A stretch of DNA of 10,389 bases from the NCBI GenBank assembly GCA_964505325.1, contig CAZDHT010000198.1, forward strand, positions 1-10,389, given 5' to 3'. The translations under genes and the position numbers were made by a program. The stretch comes from CAZDHT01 sp964505325 (GTDB lineage Bacteria > Planctomycetota > PUPC01). Shown one piece after another: positions 1 through 6,217 of this stretch. Under the pieces are notes generated by a model. That model saw nothing but the letters and a program-made list of their open reading frames with translations. It had not been told where the DNA came from and did not search any database. The first letter of the stretch is position 1. Every line of letters starts with the position of its first letter.

Positions 1-81
1 TCTGCGAAGGCCGTGGCTGATCCGCCGCCGGCGCAGACAGTGTTTGCGCTTCCGAGGAGCTCCAAGATTCCGGTGGGCTGA
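1..81 (+). CDS. C-terminal end of an unidentified upstream gene (partial)
   Basis: Frame 1 is open from the window edge to a TGA at 79-81 and gives 26 residues ending in SSKIPVG. Codons are rich in G/C at the third position, like the genes downstream. A strong intrinsic terminator starts 14 bases after the stop, which is where the end of a real gene is expected. Too little is left to assign a family. The reading rests on frame, stop and terminator position only. Confidence 0.5.
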   Translation, partial: SAKAVADPPPAQTVFALPRSSKIPVG

Positions 82-94
82 TTGTCGACCGGGG

Positions 95-127
95 AAGGGG
101 GCAGCCTTCGGGCTGCCTCCTTTTTTT
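95..127 (+). terminator. Rho-independent terminator after the upstream gene
   Basis: The core stem GGCAGCC (100-106) pairs with GGCTGCC (111-117) across a TTCG tetraloop (107-110). The pairing extends outward through G-C, G-T and A-T pairs to about 12 bp (95-106 with 111-122). A run of seven T (121-127) follows. It lies between the TGA at 79-81 and the GH5 start at 154, so it either ends the upstream transcript or attenuates the GH5 gene. Confidence 0.85.
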
Positions 128-153
128 GTTCCTGATAACTCGGAGGGCACGAG

Positions 154-1155
154 ATGAGTCTGGAGTTGTGGCGCGGGGTCAATATCGAAGGCTGGCTGAA
201 CTTCCTCAAGCGGCCCGACGCAGAGCTTCGTTTCGCCCGCGCGGACGTCGAACTGCTGGCCGGGCTCGGCTTCGACCACCTGCGAATCAATGTGAACGAG
301 CAGCACCTGTGGGACGAGTCGGGAAGGCCACTGGACGAAACGTTCGGACTGGTTGGTACGCTGCTTGACTGGTGCGAGGAGTTCGGCCTGAAGGCCATCT
401 TCGACCTGCACGTTCTCCGCTGCCATCACTTCAACGCGCCGGAGCGCCCGCTGTTCACTGACCCGCCCTGCGTGGAGCGGTTCCTGGACTGCTGGCGCCA
501 ACTCTCCGGCCGGCTGCGGTCCCGCCCCAATCACATGCTGGCCTACGAGTTCCTCAATGAGCCTGTGGCCGATGATCCGGAGGACTGGAATCGGGTGGCC
601 GACGCCGTCTTCCGCGTACTGCGGGACCTCGAGCCAGAACGCACGCTCGTCCTCGGATCCAACCGATGGAGCGAACCGGAATCCTTTCAGTACCTGACCG
701 TGCCCGACGACCGCAACCTCATCCTGACGTTTCACTTCTACCGGCCCATGCTCCTCACGCATCACCGCGCGCAGTGGACCGAATTCGGAGCCTACAGCGG
801 CCCCGTGCACTACCCGGGGCGGCCGCTTTCTGATGCTGATCTCGAAACCTTAACGGACGAAGAGCGCCGGGTCCTCGAGCCGCGTAACACCCATTGCGAC
901 CGGGCCGCGCTGGACGCGCGCCTGGCCACACCGCTGGAGGTGGCCGAACACAGCGGCCTGCCGCTGTACTGCGGCGAGTGGGGCTGCATCCGGAACGCGC
1001 CGCGCGAGGACCGCCTGCGCTGGCACACCGACATGATCTCCATCCTGGCCCGACACGGGATCGGCTGGGCGGTCTACAGCTATTGGAGCCGCTTCGGCGC
1101 CGTGCAGACAGGGGAGGGAATCGACGAGGAGCTGGTCGGGATTCTGACGTCATAG
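154..1155 (+). CDS. Glycoside hydrolase family 5 (cellulase-like), no signal peptide
   Basis: The 333-residue protein has the layout of a single-domain GH5 (clan GH-A) TIM-barrel glycosidase, which cleaves beta-linked glucans or related glycosides with retention. Visible landmarks are the N-terminal RGVNIEGWLNF stretch (about 7-17), HLRIN (42-46) with the conserved Arg, DLH (84-86), the acid/base motif FLNEP with E136, FHFY (193-196), the nucleophile motif CGEWG with E275, and YSYW (308-311) near the end. The ATG at 154 follows GGAGG at 142-146 with 7-base spacing. The protein begins directly with the barrel and has no signal peptide or binding module, so it probably acts in the cytoplasm on imported oligosaccharides or glycosides rather than on polymer outside the cell. 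Substrate cannot be named from sequence. It appears to be a single gene, with a terminator just upstream and a repeat-filled gap downstream. Confidence 0.86.
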   Translation: MSLELWRGVNIEGWLNFLKRPDAELRFARADVELLAGLGFDHLRINVNEQHLWDESGRPLDETFGLVGTLLDWCEEFGLKAIFDLHVLRCHHFNAPERPLFTDPPCVERFLDCWRQLSGRLRSRPNHMLAYEFLNEPVADDPEDWNRVADAVFRVLRDLEPERTLVLGSNRWSEPESFQYLTVPDDRNLILTFHFYRPMLLTHHRAQWTEFGAYSGPVHYPGRPLSDADLETLTDEERRVLEPRNTHCDRAALDARLATPLEVAEHSGLPLYCGEWGCIRNAPREDRLRWHTDMISILARHGIGWAVYSYWSRFGAVQTGEGIDEELVGILTS

Positions 1156-1178
1156 CGCGGCGGCGGCCGCCGGTCCTG

Positions 1179-1308
1179 GGCTCTATCTGACAAATGGGCG
1201 GACAGGAATGTCTGCCCCACCCGATGGTGCATCTGGGCCGGTGGGGCAGGCATTCTTGCCTGCCACTCGCGTTCGGGCAGGTCTCGGGGGCATTTGTCAG
1301 ACAGAGCC
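1179..1308. repeat. Nested palindromic intergenic element (REP/MITE-like)
   Basis: Outer arms of 18 bases, GGCTCTATCTGACAAATG (1179-1196) and CATTTGTCAGACAGAGCC (1291-1308), are inverted copies with one mismatch. Inside them, a second inverted pair of 25 bases (1197-1221 and 1240-1264) matches at 21 positions; three of the four differences still allow G-T pairing. Each inner arm is also a small hairpin: GGCAGGCA TTCT TGCCTGCC at 1245-1264 is perfect, and the left arm has the same form with one G-T pair. No convincing ORF or transposase is present. Similar GGCAGG..AATG..CCTGCC units recur in planctomycete-type assemblies as far as I recall, but this was not checked. No clear target-site duplication is visible. 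Confidence 0.75.
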
Positions 1309-1521
1309 TGAAACGACACGCCGACCGTGCTGCCCACCGCTACCTCGCTCAGGGGGGGGCGATGTATCTGCGCGTTTCCGTCCTTCGTCGGGAAACCACT
1401 GTGCGCCGCCCTCCGCATGCGCTATAATGCCCCGAAAGGAGTCGAGCCGTTCGCACAGGTGGGTCGGGGAGGACATCACACCGCGTGCCGTGGTGCCCCG
1501 AGGGACCGAGGAGGCCCGTTG
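1309..1521. other. Non-coding leader region before the polyketide operon
   Basis: Together with 1156-1308 this completes the 366-base gap between the GH5 gene and the next start. Apart from the palindromic element it holds a run of eight G (1352-1359), a 19-base stretch at 1312-1330 that recurs with one change at 4502-4520, and a TATAAT hexamer at 1423-1428. Short open frames here have no ribosome-binding site and read through the repeat, so I do not call genes. Confidence 0.6.
1423..1428 (+). promoter_or_regulatory. Candidate -10 box (TATAAT) for the polyketide operon
   Basis: A perfect TATAAT stands in otherwise GC-rich DNA about 94 bases upstream of the ATG at 1522. No good -35 hexamer is found at 16-18 bases upstream, and there is no extended TGn, so this may depend on an activator or be chance. 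If used, it would give a leader of roughly 85 bases. Confidence 0.4.
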
Positions 1522-2718
1522 ATGGAACTCTCGCTTCCGGCGAACTATGATGCGGAGCTCATCCCCAAGCTCGAGCCTTATCCGGTCAGCGAAGTCTACG
1601 GCAAGTTCCCCTCGGACTTCGTCGGGGGCGGCCGGCCCAGCTACATGGGAACGCCTCTGTCGGAGCGGGCCCTGCGGGACTACGTGGCGCTGCTCGACCG
1701 CCACGGCATCGCGTTCAATTATCTGCTGAACAGCGCCTGCATCGGCAACCGGGAATGGACGCGGCGGTGGCAGAAACGGCTGATGCGGTTCCTCGAAAAG
1801 CTCCAGCGATGGGGCATCCGGCGGCTGACCGTCTCGACCCCGTTCCTGCTGGAAGCGATCAAGGCCCGCTTTCCAGACTTTTTTATCAAGGTCGGCATCT
1901 TTGCACAGATCGACACCGCCGTCAGGGCCCGGTTCTGGGAGCACCTGGGGGCGGACGGGCTCACGCTGGAAAGCTTCTCGATCAACCGGGACTTTCGCAA
2001 ACTCCGGTCCGTCCGCGCCGCCGTATCCTGCGAGCTGCAGCTCATCCCCAACATCTTCTGCCTGCCGAACTGCCCGATGGAACAATATCACCACAACGGT
2101 TTTGCCCACGCCTCCGACGGGTCCGGCGGCATCTTTATCGACTACTGCTTCCTGCGGTGCACCCGCAGACGAATTGAGGACCCGTCGCTCCTGATCAAGT
2201 CCGCCTGGATTCGGCCGGAGGACATCGCAACCTACGAGGCGATCGGCTACACCTCCTTCAAGCTGATCGAACGCGGCATCCCCTCCTCCGAGATCCTCAA
2301 GCGCGCCAGGGCCTATAGTGAGCGCCGCTTTGACGGCAACCTGGCCGAGCTGATCCTGTCCTACGGATTCAAGGAGCCGCTTCGAAAACAACGGCTCTGG
2401 GCGGTGCGACACTTCTTCAAGCCCTTCCAGGTCAGCCCCCTGAAGCTGAAGCCCTTCTACGACCTGATGCGCCATCAGGGGATGCTCTTCCCCGCGGATC
2501 GGTCTCCGTTCCACATCGACAACTCCCGGATCCCGGAGGGCTTCATCCGTGCGTTCGAGAGCCGCGACTGCGCGTCGCTCGACTGCCGCGAGTGCCGCTA
2601 CTGCGAGGACATTGCCCGCCAGGCCGTCCGCCTCGACCCGGAGTTCCAGCGCCAGTCCCTTGAGCGGTTCGCCGCGGCGGAGAAGGCGATGGCGACGGGG
2701 AGCCTGTGGAATGTTTGA
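1522..2718 (+). CDS. U32-family-like (collagenase-like fold) Fe-S protein, 398 aa
   Basis: The protein resembles the peptidase U32 superfamily. Recognisable stretches are FNYLLNSACIGN (65-76), LTVSTPFLLE (102-111), RFWEHLGADGLTLE (137-150) followed by NRDF (155-158), and WIRPEDIATYEAIGYTSFKL (229-248). Known bacterial U32 proteins (UbiU/UbiV, RlhA, TrhP) are not mainly proteases but take part in hydroxylation of quinone precursors or RNA; UbiU/UbiV bind 4Fe-4S clusters. Here C180 and C184 (CLPNCP), C209 and C213 (YCFLRC) form a likely cluster-binding set next to H190/H191. A second set, C350, C355, C358 and C361, lies near the C-terminus. The ATG at 1522 follows GAGGAGG (1508-1514) with 7-base spacing; an upstream extension in the same frame lacks coding character. 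Its stop overlaps the methyltransferase start, so it is translated with the PKS operon. Family assignment is fairly sure; ring hydroxylation is inference. Confidence 0.75.
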   Translation: MELSLPANYDAELIPKLEPYPVSEVYGKFPSDFVGGGRPSYMGTPLSERALRDYVALLDRHGIAFNYLLNSACIGNREWTRRWQKRLMRFLEKLQRWGIRRLTVSTPFLLEAIKARFPDFFIKVGIFAQIDTAVRARFWEHLGADGLTLESFSINRDFRKLRSVRAAVSCELQLIPNIFCLPNCPMEQYHHNGFAHASDGSGGIFIDYCFLRCTRRRIEDPSLLIKSAWIRPEDIATYEAIGYTSFKLIERGIPSSEILKRARAYSERRFDGNLAELILSYGFKEPLRKQRLWAVRHFFKPFQVSPLKLKPFYDLMRHQGMLFPADRSPFHIDNSRIPEGFIRAFESRDCASLDCRECRYCEDIARQAVRLDPEFQRQSLERFAAAEKAMATGSLWNV

Positions 2719-3418
2719 GACCCGAGCGGCCGGCGTGGAACTGCTGGACGACTTCAACTGCGACGAGCTTGTCGCCGTCGAGAGCTACCGGCTGATGGAG
2801 CGGGTGAACCGTTTCTTGGGCGGCACCGGCGTCGTCAAGAGGTTTGTCAAGGAAGAACGGGCGGGCCTGCTGGAACGCCGCCCGCTGCGGGTGCTCGACA
2901 TCGGCTCCGGCGGTTGCGACATCCCCCTCGCCGTCAGCCGCTGGGCGGCCGCGCGGGGCATCGACGTTGAATTCACCTGTGTCGAGTATAACCGGCACGG
3001 CGCCGATCTGACGCGGCGCAAGCTGGCCGACGCCGCTGACCCCAAGATAACGTTCATCGAAGAGGACATCCTTTCACACCAACCGAACGAGCCCTACGAC
3101 TGCGCCGTGGCGTCGTCGTTCTTTCACCACTACGCCGACGAGGTCATTCTCGAATCCGTCAGCCGCCTCCGGACGTTCGTCCGGCGAAGCCTGCTGATCA
3201 ACGACCTGCTTCGAAGCTGGACGACCTATGTGGGGTGTTGGCTGGTGGCCATCGGGTTTCCGGCCGGCGTGTGGCACGACGCGCTGCTGTCGGTCCGCCG
3301 AGGCTTCCGACCCAAAGAGCTGGAGACCCTGCTGCGGAGGCTGGGTAACGTATCGTGTTCCGCGGCGCAGGCGCCGTTCTGCCGAGTCAAAGCGGCGGTT
3401 CACTTTAATCCGAGGTAG
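2711..3418 (+). CDS. Class I SAM-dependent methyltransferase, polyketide/quinone type, 235 aa
   Basis: This is a Rossmann-fold methyltransferase that should transfer a methyl group from S-adenosylmethionine to oxygen or carbon of a small aromatic or lipid-like substrate. Motif I is VLDIGSGGCDIP (61-72), the acidic residue closing strand 2 is E92 in CVEYN, and the motif II/post-II region is ASSFFHHY (134-141). The C-terminal half, with LLINDLLRSW (161-170) and a hydrophobic stretch around 173-186, matches methyltransferases commonly encoded beside type III PKSs and flavin-dependent reductases. The ATG at 2711 lies inside the end of the U32 gene (8-base overlap) and the PKS starts four bases after this stop, so all three genes are probably translationally coupled. 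The most likely substrate is the PKS product or a hydroxylated form of it. Methylation position cannot be read from sequence. Confidence 0.86.
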   Translation: MFETRAAGVELLDDFNCDELVAVESYRLMERVNRFLGGTGVVKRFVKEERAGLLERRPLRVLDIGSGGCDIPLAVSRWAAARGIDVEFTCVEYNRHGADLTRRKLADAADPKITFIEEDILSHQPNEPYDCAVASSFFHHYADEVILESVSRLRTFVRRSLLINDLLRSWTTYVGCWLVAIGFPAGVWHDALLSVRRGFRPKELETLLRRLGNVSCSAAQAPFCRVKAAVHFNPR

Positions 3419-3422
3419 GAAC

Positions 3423-4481
3423 GTGAAAGCTATCGTCCGATCACTTGCCACCGCCAACCCGCCGATGTACGTCACCCAGAAAGAGGCGTTCGAGGGGTAC
3501 GACGCCTACTTCAATCTGGCGCCGGAAGAGCGGGAGCTGTACCGGCGTATCCTGGTCGACGGCCCCATCAAAGGCCGGTACGTCGGTATGGACGACAAGC
3601 GGGACGCCTGCGAGACGAATCAAGACCGGCTGCTCGAGCGGTTCCTGAAATTCGCGCGGCTGACGTGTAACCAAGCCGCGCGGCGGGCGCTCGAAGATGC
3701 CGGCCTCGCCCCCGGTGACGTCTGCGGCCTGGTGACGAATACCTGCACGGGCTACCTCTGCCCAGGGCTGTCGTCCTACCTCGTCCAGGACCTCGGCCTC
3801 CCGACGTCGCTGAGGGTCTTCGACTTGATGGGGATGGGCTGCGGAGCCGCCATCCCCAACCTCGAATGCGCCGCCGGCGCCATCGCCCGCGACGCCTGCG
3901 GCCCCGTGCTCAGCGTCGCGTTCGAAATCTGCTCCTCGACCATCTTCATGGGGCCGGAGCCTGACCTGGTCGTGAGCAATTCCATCTTCGGCGACGGCGC
4001 CGCCGCTGCCGTGCTGGACTCCGCGCCCGACGGAGACGACAGCGGTCTGTTCCGGCTGGTCGATTTCGATTCCGGCCTGTTCCCCAAGCACCGCGAGGAA
4101 CTCCGCTACCGCAGCAAGGGCGGTCGGCTTCGCAACGTGCTTAGCAGGCGCGTGCCCGTGATCGGGGCGAGGGCCGTCGCACACGTCGCCCATCGACTCC
4201 TGGAGCGGCGGAACCTCTCGCCCGACGAGATCGATTGGTGGGCCGTCCATCCCGGCGGCACCGTCGTCCTCGACAGGGTGGCGGACAAGCTCGACCTCTC
4301 CAGAGAGACCCTCCGGTTCTCCTACGATGTCTTCCGCGAGTATGGCAACATGTCCTCGCCCTCCGTTCTGTTCGTCCTGAAGAAGATCCTCAACGAGGGC
4401 AAGCCGAGGCGGGGAGACAAGGGGCTGCTGCTCTCGTTCGGCGCGGGGTTCACCGCCTTCGCCGCACTGGTCGAGTTCTGA
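3423..4481 (+). CDS. Type III polyketide synthase (chalcone/alkylresorcinol synthase family), 352 aa
   Basis: A homodimeric ketosynthase of the chalcone synthase superfamily, which extends a starter acyl-CoA with malonyl-CoA and cyclises the product to a resorcinol, pyrone or similar ring. The complete triad is visible: C140 in LMGMGCGAA, H276 in WAVHPGGT and N309 in EYGNMSSPS. TCTGYLCPGLS (107-117) and the C-terminal SFGAGF (338-343) are also typical. The length is normal for bacterial enzymes. The start is GTG at 3423, preceded by GAGG (3412-3415) at 7-base spacing and overlapping the methyltransferase stop region; the longer open frame upstream is the methyltransferase gene read in another frame. 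It is the last gene of a three-gene operon and meets the DUF3574 gene tail to tail with 16 bases between them. A lipid starter and alkylresorcinol or alkylpyrone product are likely by analogy, not proven. Confidence 0.94.
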   Translation: MKAIVRSLATANPPMYVTQKEAFEGYDAYFNLAPEERELYRRILVDGPIKGRYVGMDDKRDACETNQDRLLERFLKFARLTCNQAARRALEDAGLAPGDVCGLVTNTCTGYLCPGLSSYLVQDLGLPTSLRVFDLMGMGCGAAIPNLECAAGAIARDACGPVLSVAFEICSSTIFMGPEPDLVVSNSIFGDGAAAAVLDSAPDGDDSGLFRLVDFDSGLFPKHREELRYRSKGGRLRNVLSRRVPVIGARAVAHVAHRLLERRNLSPDEIDWWAVHPGGTVVLDRVADKLDLSRETLRFSYDVFREYGNMSSPSVLFVLKKILNEGKPRRGDKGLLLSFGAGFTAFAALVEF

Positions 4482-4497
4482 ACTCCCCCGAGGCGGG

Positions 4498-4905
4498 CTA
4501 GAACGACACGCCAACCGTGCCGGTGACGCGGAGCACGGCCTCCTGCTGAAACTTCTGCTTGTACTCGAAGATGATCCCCTGAACGGCCGCCAGGCTGTCC
4601 CGCGTGGCGGGATGCACGAGGATCACCAGCTTCGTCTTCTCGCGGATGACCTTCCCGGCCTTGTTGCGCCACTGTCCGTCCGCCTCCATCACGGTCAGGC
4701 CCTGGGGGAACCGCGGCGTGATGTTCTTCTCCAGGAATTGCCTCCACTCCGCGTCCGAGATGACCTTCCCGCCGGGCCGCGACAGGCCGAAGTAGAGCTC
4801 GGTCTTGACGAATCGCCCGGCGCCTGCTTCACCTGGGGCCTGCGTCCCCGCACATCCCGCGATCCACAGGACCAGAATCAGAACGAAAATAGAATGCTTT
4901 CTCAA
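4498..4905 (-). CDS. DUF3574 family lipoprotein, TTG start, 135 aa
   Basis: A small exported lipoprotein of unknown function. The N-terminus is a short positively charged MRKHS followed by a hydrophobic core and the lipobox IAGC with C18 as the lipidated residue. The mature part carries the family signature in order: TELYFGLSRPGG (35-46), VSDAEW-like VISDAEW (48-54), ITPRFPQGLTV (62-72), DGQWR (76-80) and YKQKFQQEAVLRV (115-127), ending in TVGVSF. The start is TTG at 4903-4905, chosen because GGAGG (4914-4918) precedes it by 8 bases and it begins exactly at the charged region of the signal peptide. An in-frame GTG at 4918-4920 is the alternative, with a poorer ribosome site. It begins 25 bases after the larC stop and may share its transcript; a functional link to nickel cofactor synthesis is not evident. 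Confidence 0.86.
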   Translation of the reverse strand: MRKHSIFVLILVLWIAGCAGTQAPGEAGAGRFVKTELYFGLSRPGGKVISDAEWRQFLEKNITPRFPQGLTVMEADGQWRNKAGKVIREKTKLVILVHPATRDSLAAVQGIIFEYKQKFQQEAVLRVTGTVGVSF

Positions 4906-4930
4906 CCGGGTTTCCTCCACACGTTCTTCT

Positions 4931-5161
4931 TCACCCCGGGCTTGCCGCGGCGCGGGCGGCGGCGTAGATCTGGCGGAGCGGCGCGCCGGTTTCGCGCGCC
5001 AGGCGGGCGCAGTCGTCGTACTCGGGAGCGACGGTGACCACCTCGCCGTCGAGCAGGCCGAGCTTGACGCGCACCTTTGTCCCGCGTACTTCGACCTCGA
5101 CCGAGCGCCGCTCGAGCTTCGTCCTCGGCTCTTCGCGCCGGCGCACGCCGAACGTGGTGGT
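4931..5161 (-). CDS. larC: LarC C-terminal (LarC2) segment, after an in-frame amber codon
   Basis: This segment continues the LarC reading frame without any shift directly after the TAG at 5162-5164 and ends at TGA 4931-4933. It begins TTTFGVRRRE, where family members usually read FRETTTLGVR, and contains the LarC2 signature VRVKLGLLDGEVV and APEYDDCARLARETG. LarC2 is needed with LarC1 for nickel insertion into the pincer nucleotide. A GTG at 5144-5146 could start a separate 71-residue product, but no Shine-Dalgarno sequence precedes it, so independent translation looks unlikely. Either the amber codon is read through, or the gene is broken, or the base is an assembly error (a single G-to-T change of GAG would produce it). 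The sequence itself looks well conserved rather than decayed. Confidence 0.82.
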   Translation of the reverse strand, partial: TTTFGVRRREEPRTKLERRSVEVEVRGTKVRVKLGLLDGEVVTVAPEYDDCARLARETGAPLRQIYAAARAAASPG

Positions 5162-6118
5162 CTATCGAAAGACAATATCTTCCAGCGCGGCGCGGTCTTC
5201 CGGGCGCGCGATCACCGAGAGCAGCGTGCCGGGGCGCGACTTCTTCATCTGGATCGGCACCGCGAACACGTCCAGCGCACCGGCGGCCAGCAGCGACTCC
5301 GAGGCGTGGCCGATGATCTCTGCGGACGCGTCGTCGATGTTCGCCTCGAGGATGAGCACGCGGTCCGACCGAGAATCGTCTCGGGCGCCGATCATCACGC
5401 GCAGCACGTTGGGCCGCTCCGCGCGGTCGGCGGCCCCCGCGCCGAGCCCCGTGCGCTCCAGCGTCATCGGGGGCGGCGGGCCGAACGAGTCGGCGAGGGC
5501 GGTCAGGACGGCCGCGCCGGTGGGCGTGGTCAGCTCTCCCTGGATGCCGGTATGTTCGACCGGGAATCCCTCGGCCAGGCGGGCCGTCGCCGGCGCCGGC
5601 AGGGGCAGCACGCCGTGCTGGGCCGTGACCGTTCCGCTGCCGAAACGCAGCGGGCCGGAGACGATCTCTGTGACGCCCAGCAGTTCGAGCGCGATCGCCG
5701 CGCCGACGATGTCCACAATCGAGTCAACCGCGCCGACCTCGTGGAAGTGCACCTCGTCGATGCCGACGCCGTGAACCGCCGCCTCGGCCTCCGCCAGGCG
5801 GACGAAGACCCGCTTCGCCTTGTCCTTGACGGCCGCGGCCAGAGCGGAACTGTCGATGATGCCGACGATGTCGCCGAGGTTGCGGTGCTGATGATGGTGG
5901 TGGTGGTGGTGACCGCTGTGTTCGACGACCACGTCGAACTTCATGGCGGCGAGGCTGTTCTTCTCCGTTTTTTCGGCGGCGATGCTGTAGCCTTCAAGCG
6001 GCAACTTCGCCAGCTCGGACCGGAGCTCGTCGATGCCCAGTCCGGCGTCGATCAGCGCGCCGACGATCATGTCGCCGCTGGCGCCGGAGAACGTGTCGAA
6101 GTATGCGAGTCTGTTCAN
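5162..6118 (-). CDS. larC: Nickel pincer cofactor biosynthesis protein LarC, main (LarC1) part
   Basis: LarC is the CTP-dependent cyclometallase that inserts nickel into the pyridinium bis-thiocarboxylate mononucleotide, completing the nickel-pincer cofactor of lactate racemase and related enzymes. Family landmarks are AYFDTFSGASGDM at the N-terminus, EVHFHEVGAVDSIVDI (122-137), GELTTPTGAAVL (194-205), EANIDD (258-263) and KKSRPGTLLSV (292-302). A histidine tract of seven (residues 70-76, with more His at 67 and 78) is a typical metal-binding insertion. The start codon is probably NTG at 6116-6118, its first base falling in the N gap; the next residues NRLAYFD match family N-termini, so the protein is practically complete. 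It stops at TAG 5162-5164, in frame with the LarC2 segment. LarB and LarE are not in the window; they could lie in the gap or elsewhere. Confidence 0.93.
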   Translation of the reverse strand, partial: XNRLAYFDTFSGASGDMIVGALIDAGLGIDELRSELAKLPLEGYSIAAEKTEKNSLAAMKFDVVVEHSGHHHHHHHQHRNLGDIVGIIDSSALAAAVKDKAKRVFVRLAEAEAAVHGVGIDEVHFHEVGAVDSIVDIVGAAIALELLGVTEIVSGPLRFGSGTVTAQHGVLPLPAPATARLAEGFPVEHTGIQGELTTPTGAAVLTALADSFGPPPPMTLERTGLGAGAADRAERPNVLRVMIGARDDSRSDRVLILEANIDDASAEIIGHASESLLAAGALDVFAVPIQMKKSRPGTLLSVIARPEDRAALEDIVFR

Positions 6119-6217
6119 NNNNNNNNNNNNNNNNNNNNNNNNNNNNNNNNNNNNNNNNNNNNNNNNNNNNNNNNNNNNNNNNNNNNNNNNNNNNNNNNNN
6201 NNNNNNNNNNNNNNNNN
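6118..6217. other. Scaffold gap of 100 N
   Basis: Exactly 100 undetermined bases separate the larC start from the 3' part of the exported hypothetical gene. A round 100 is a common placeholder for unknown gap length, so the true distance may be larger or smaller. The larC ribosome site and the C-terminus of the hypothetical protein are hidden here. Confidence 0.95.

Noticed and set aside
1194..1522. Small plus-strand open frames in the repeat region
   Set aside because: They are translations of the palindromic element, have no ribosome site and show no protein-like composition.
1297..2757. 486-codon open frame on the minus strand
   Set aside because: It lies fully opposite the U32-like gene, which has family motifs, a good ribosome site and operon context. 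The translation is low in recognisable motifs and typical of an antisense frame in GC-rich DNA.
4468..4500. Terminator between the PKS and DUF3574 genes
   Set aside because: GAGTT CTG AACTC forms only a 5-bp stem and is followed by C rather than T, so it does not meet the pattern on either strand.
5888..5908. Histidine run as a cloning tag or vector contamination
   Set aside because: It lies inside a conserved LarC sequence and such His-rich insertions are normal in this metal-handling family.
4931..6118. LarC split explained by a frameshift, as in Lactobacillus
   Set aside because: The parts before and after the break are in the same frame (5162 minus 4931 is a multiple of three); the break is a plain TAG codon.
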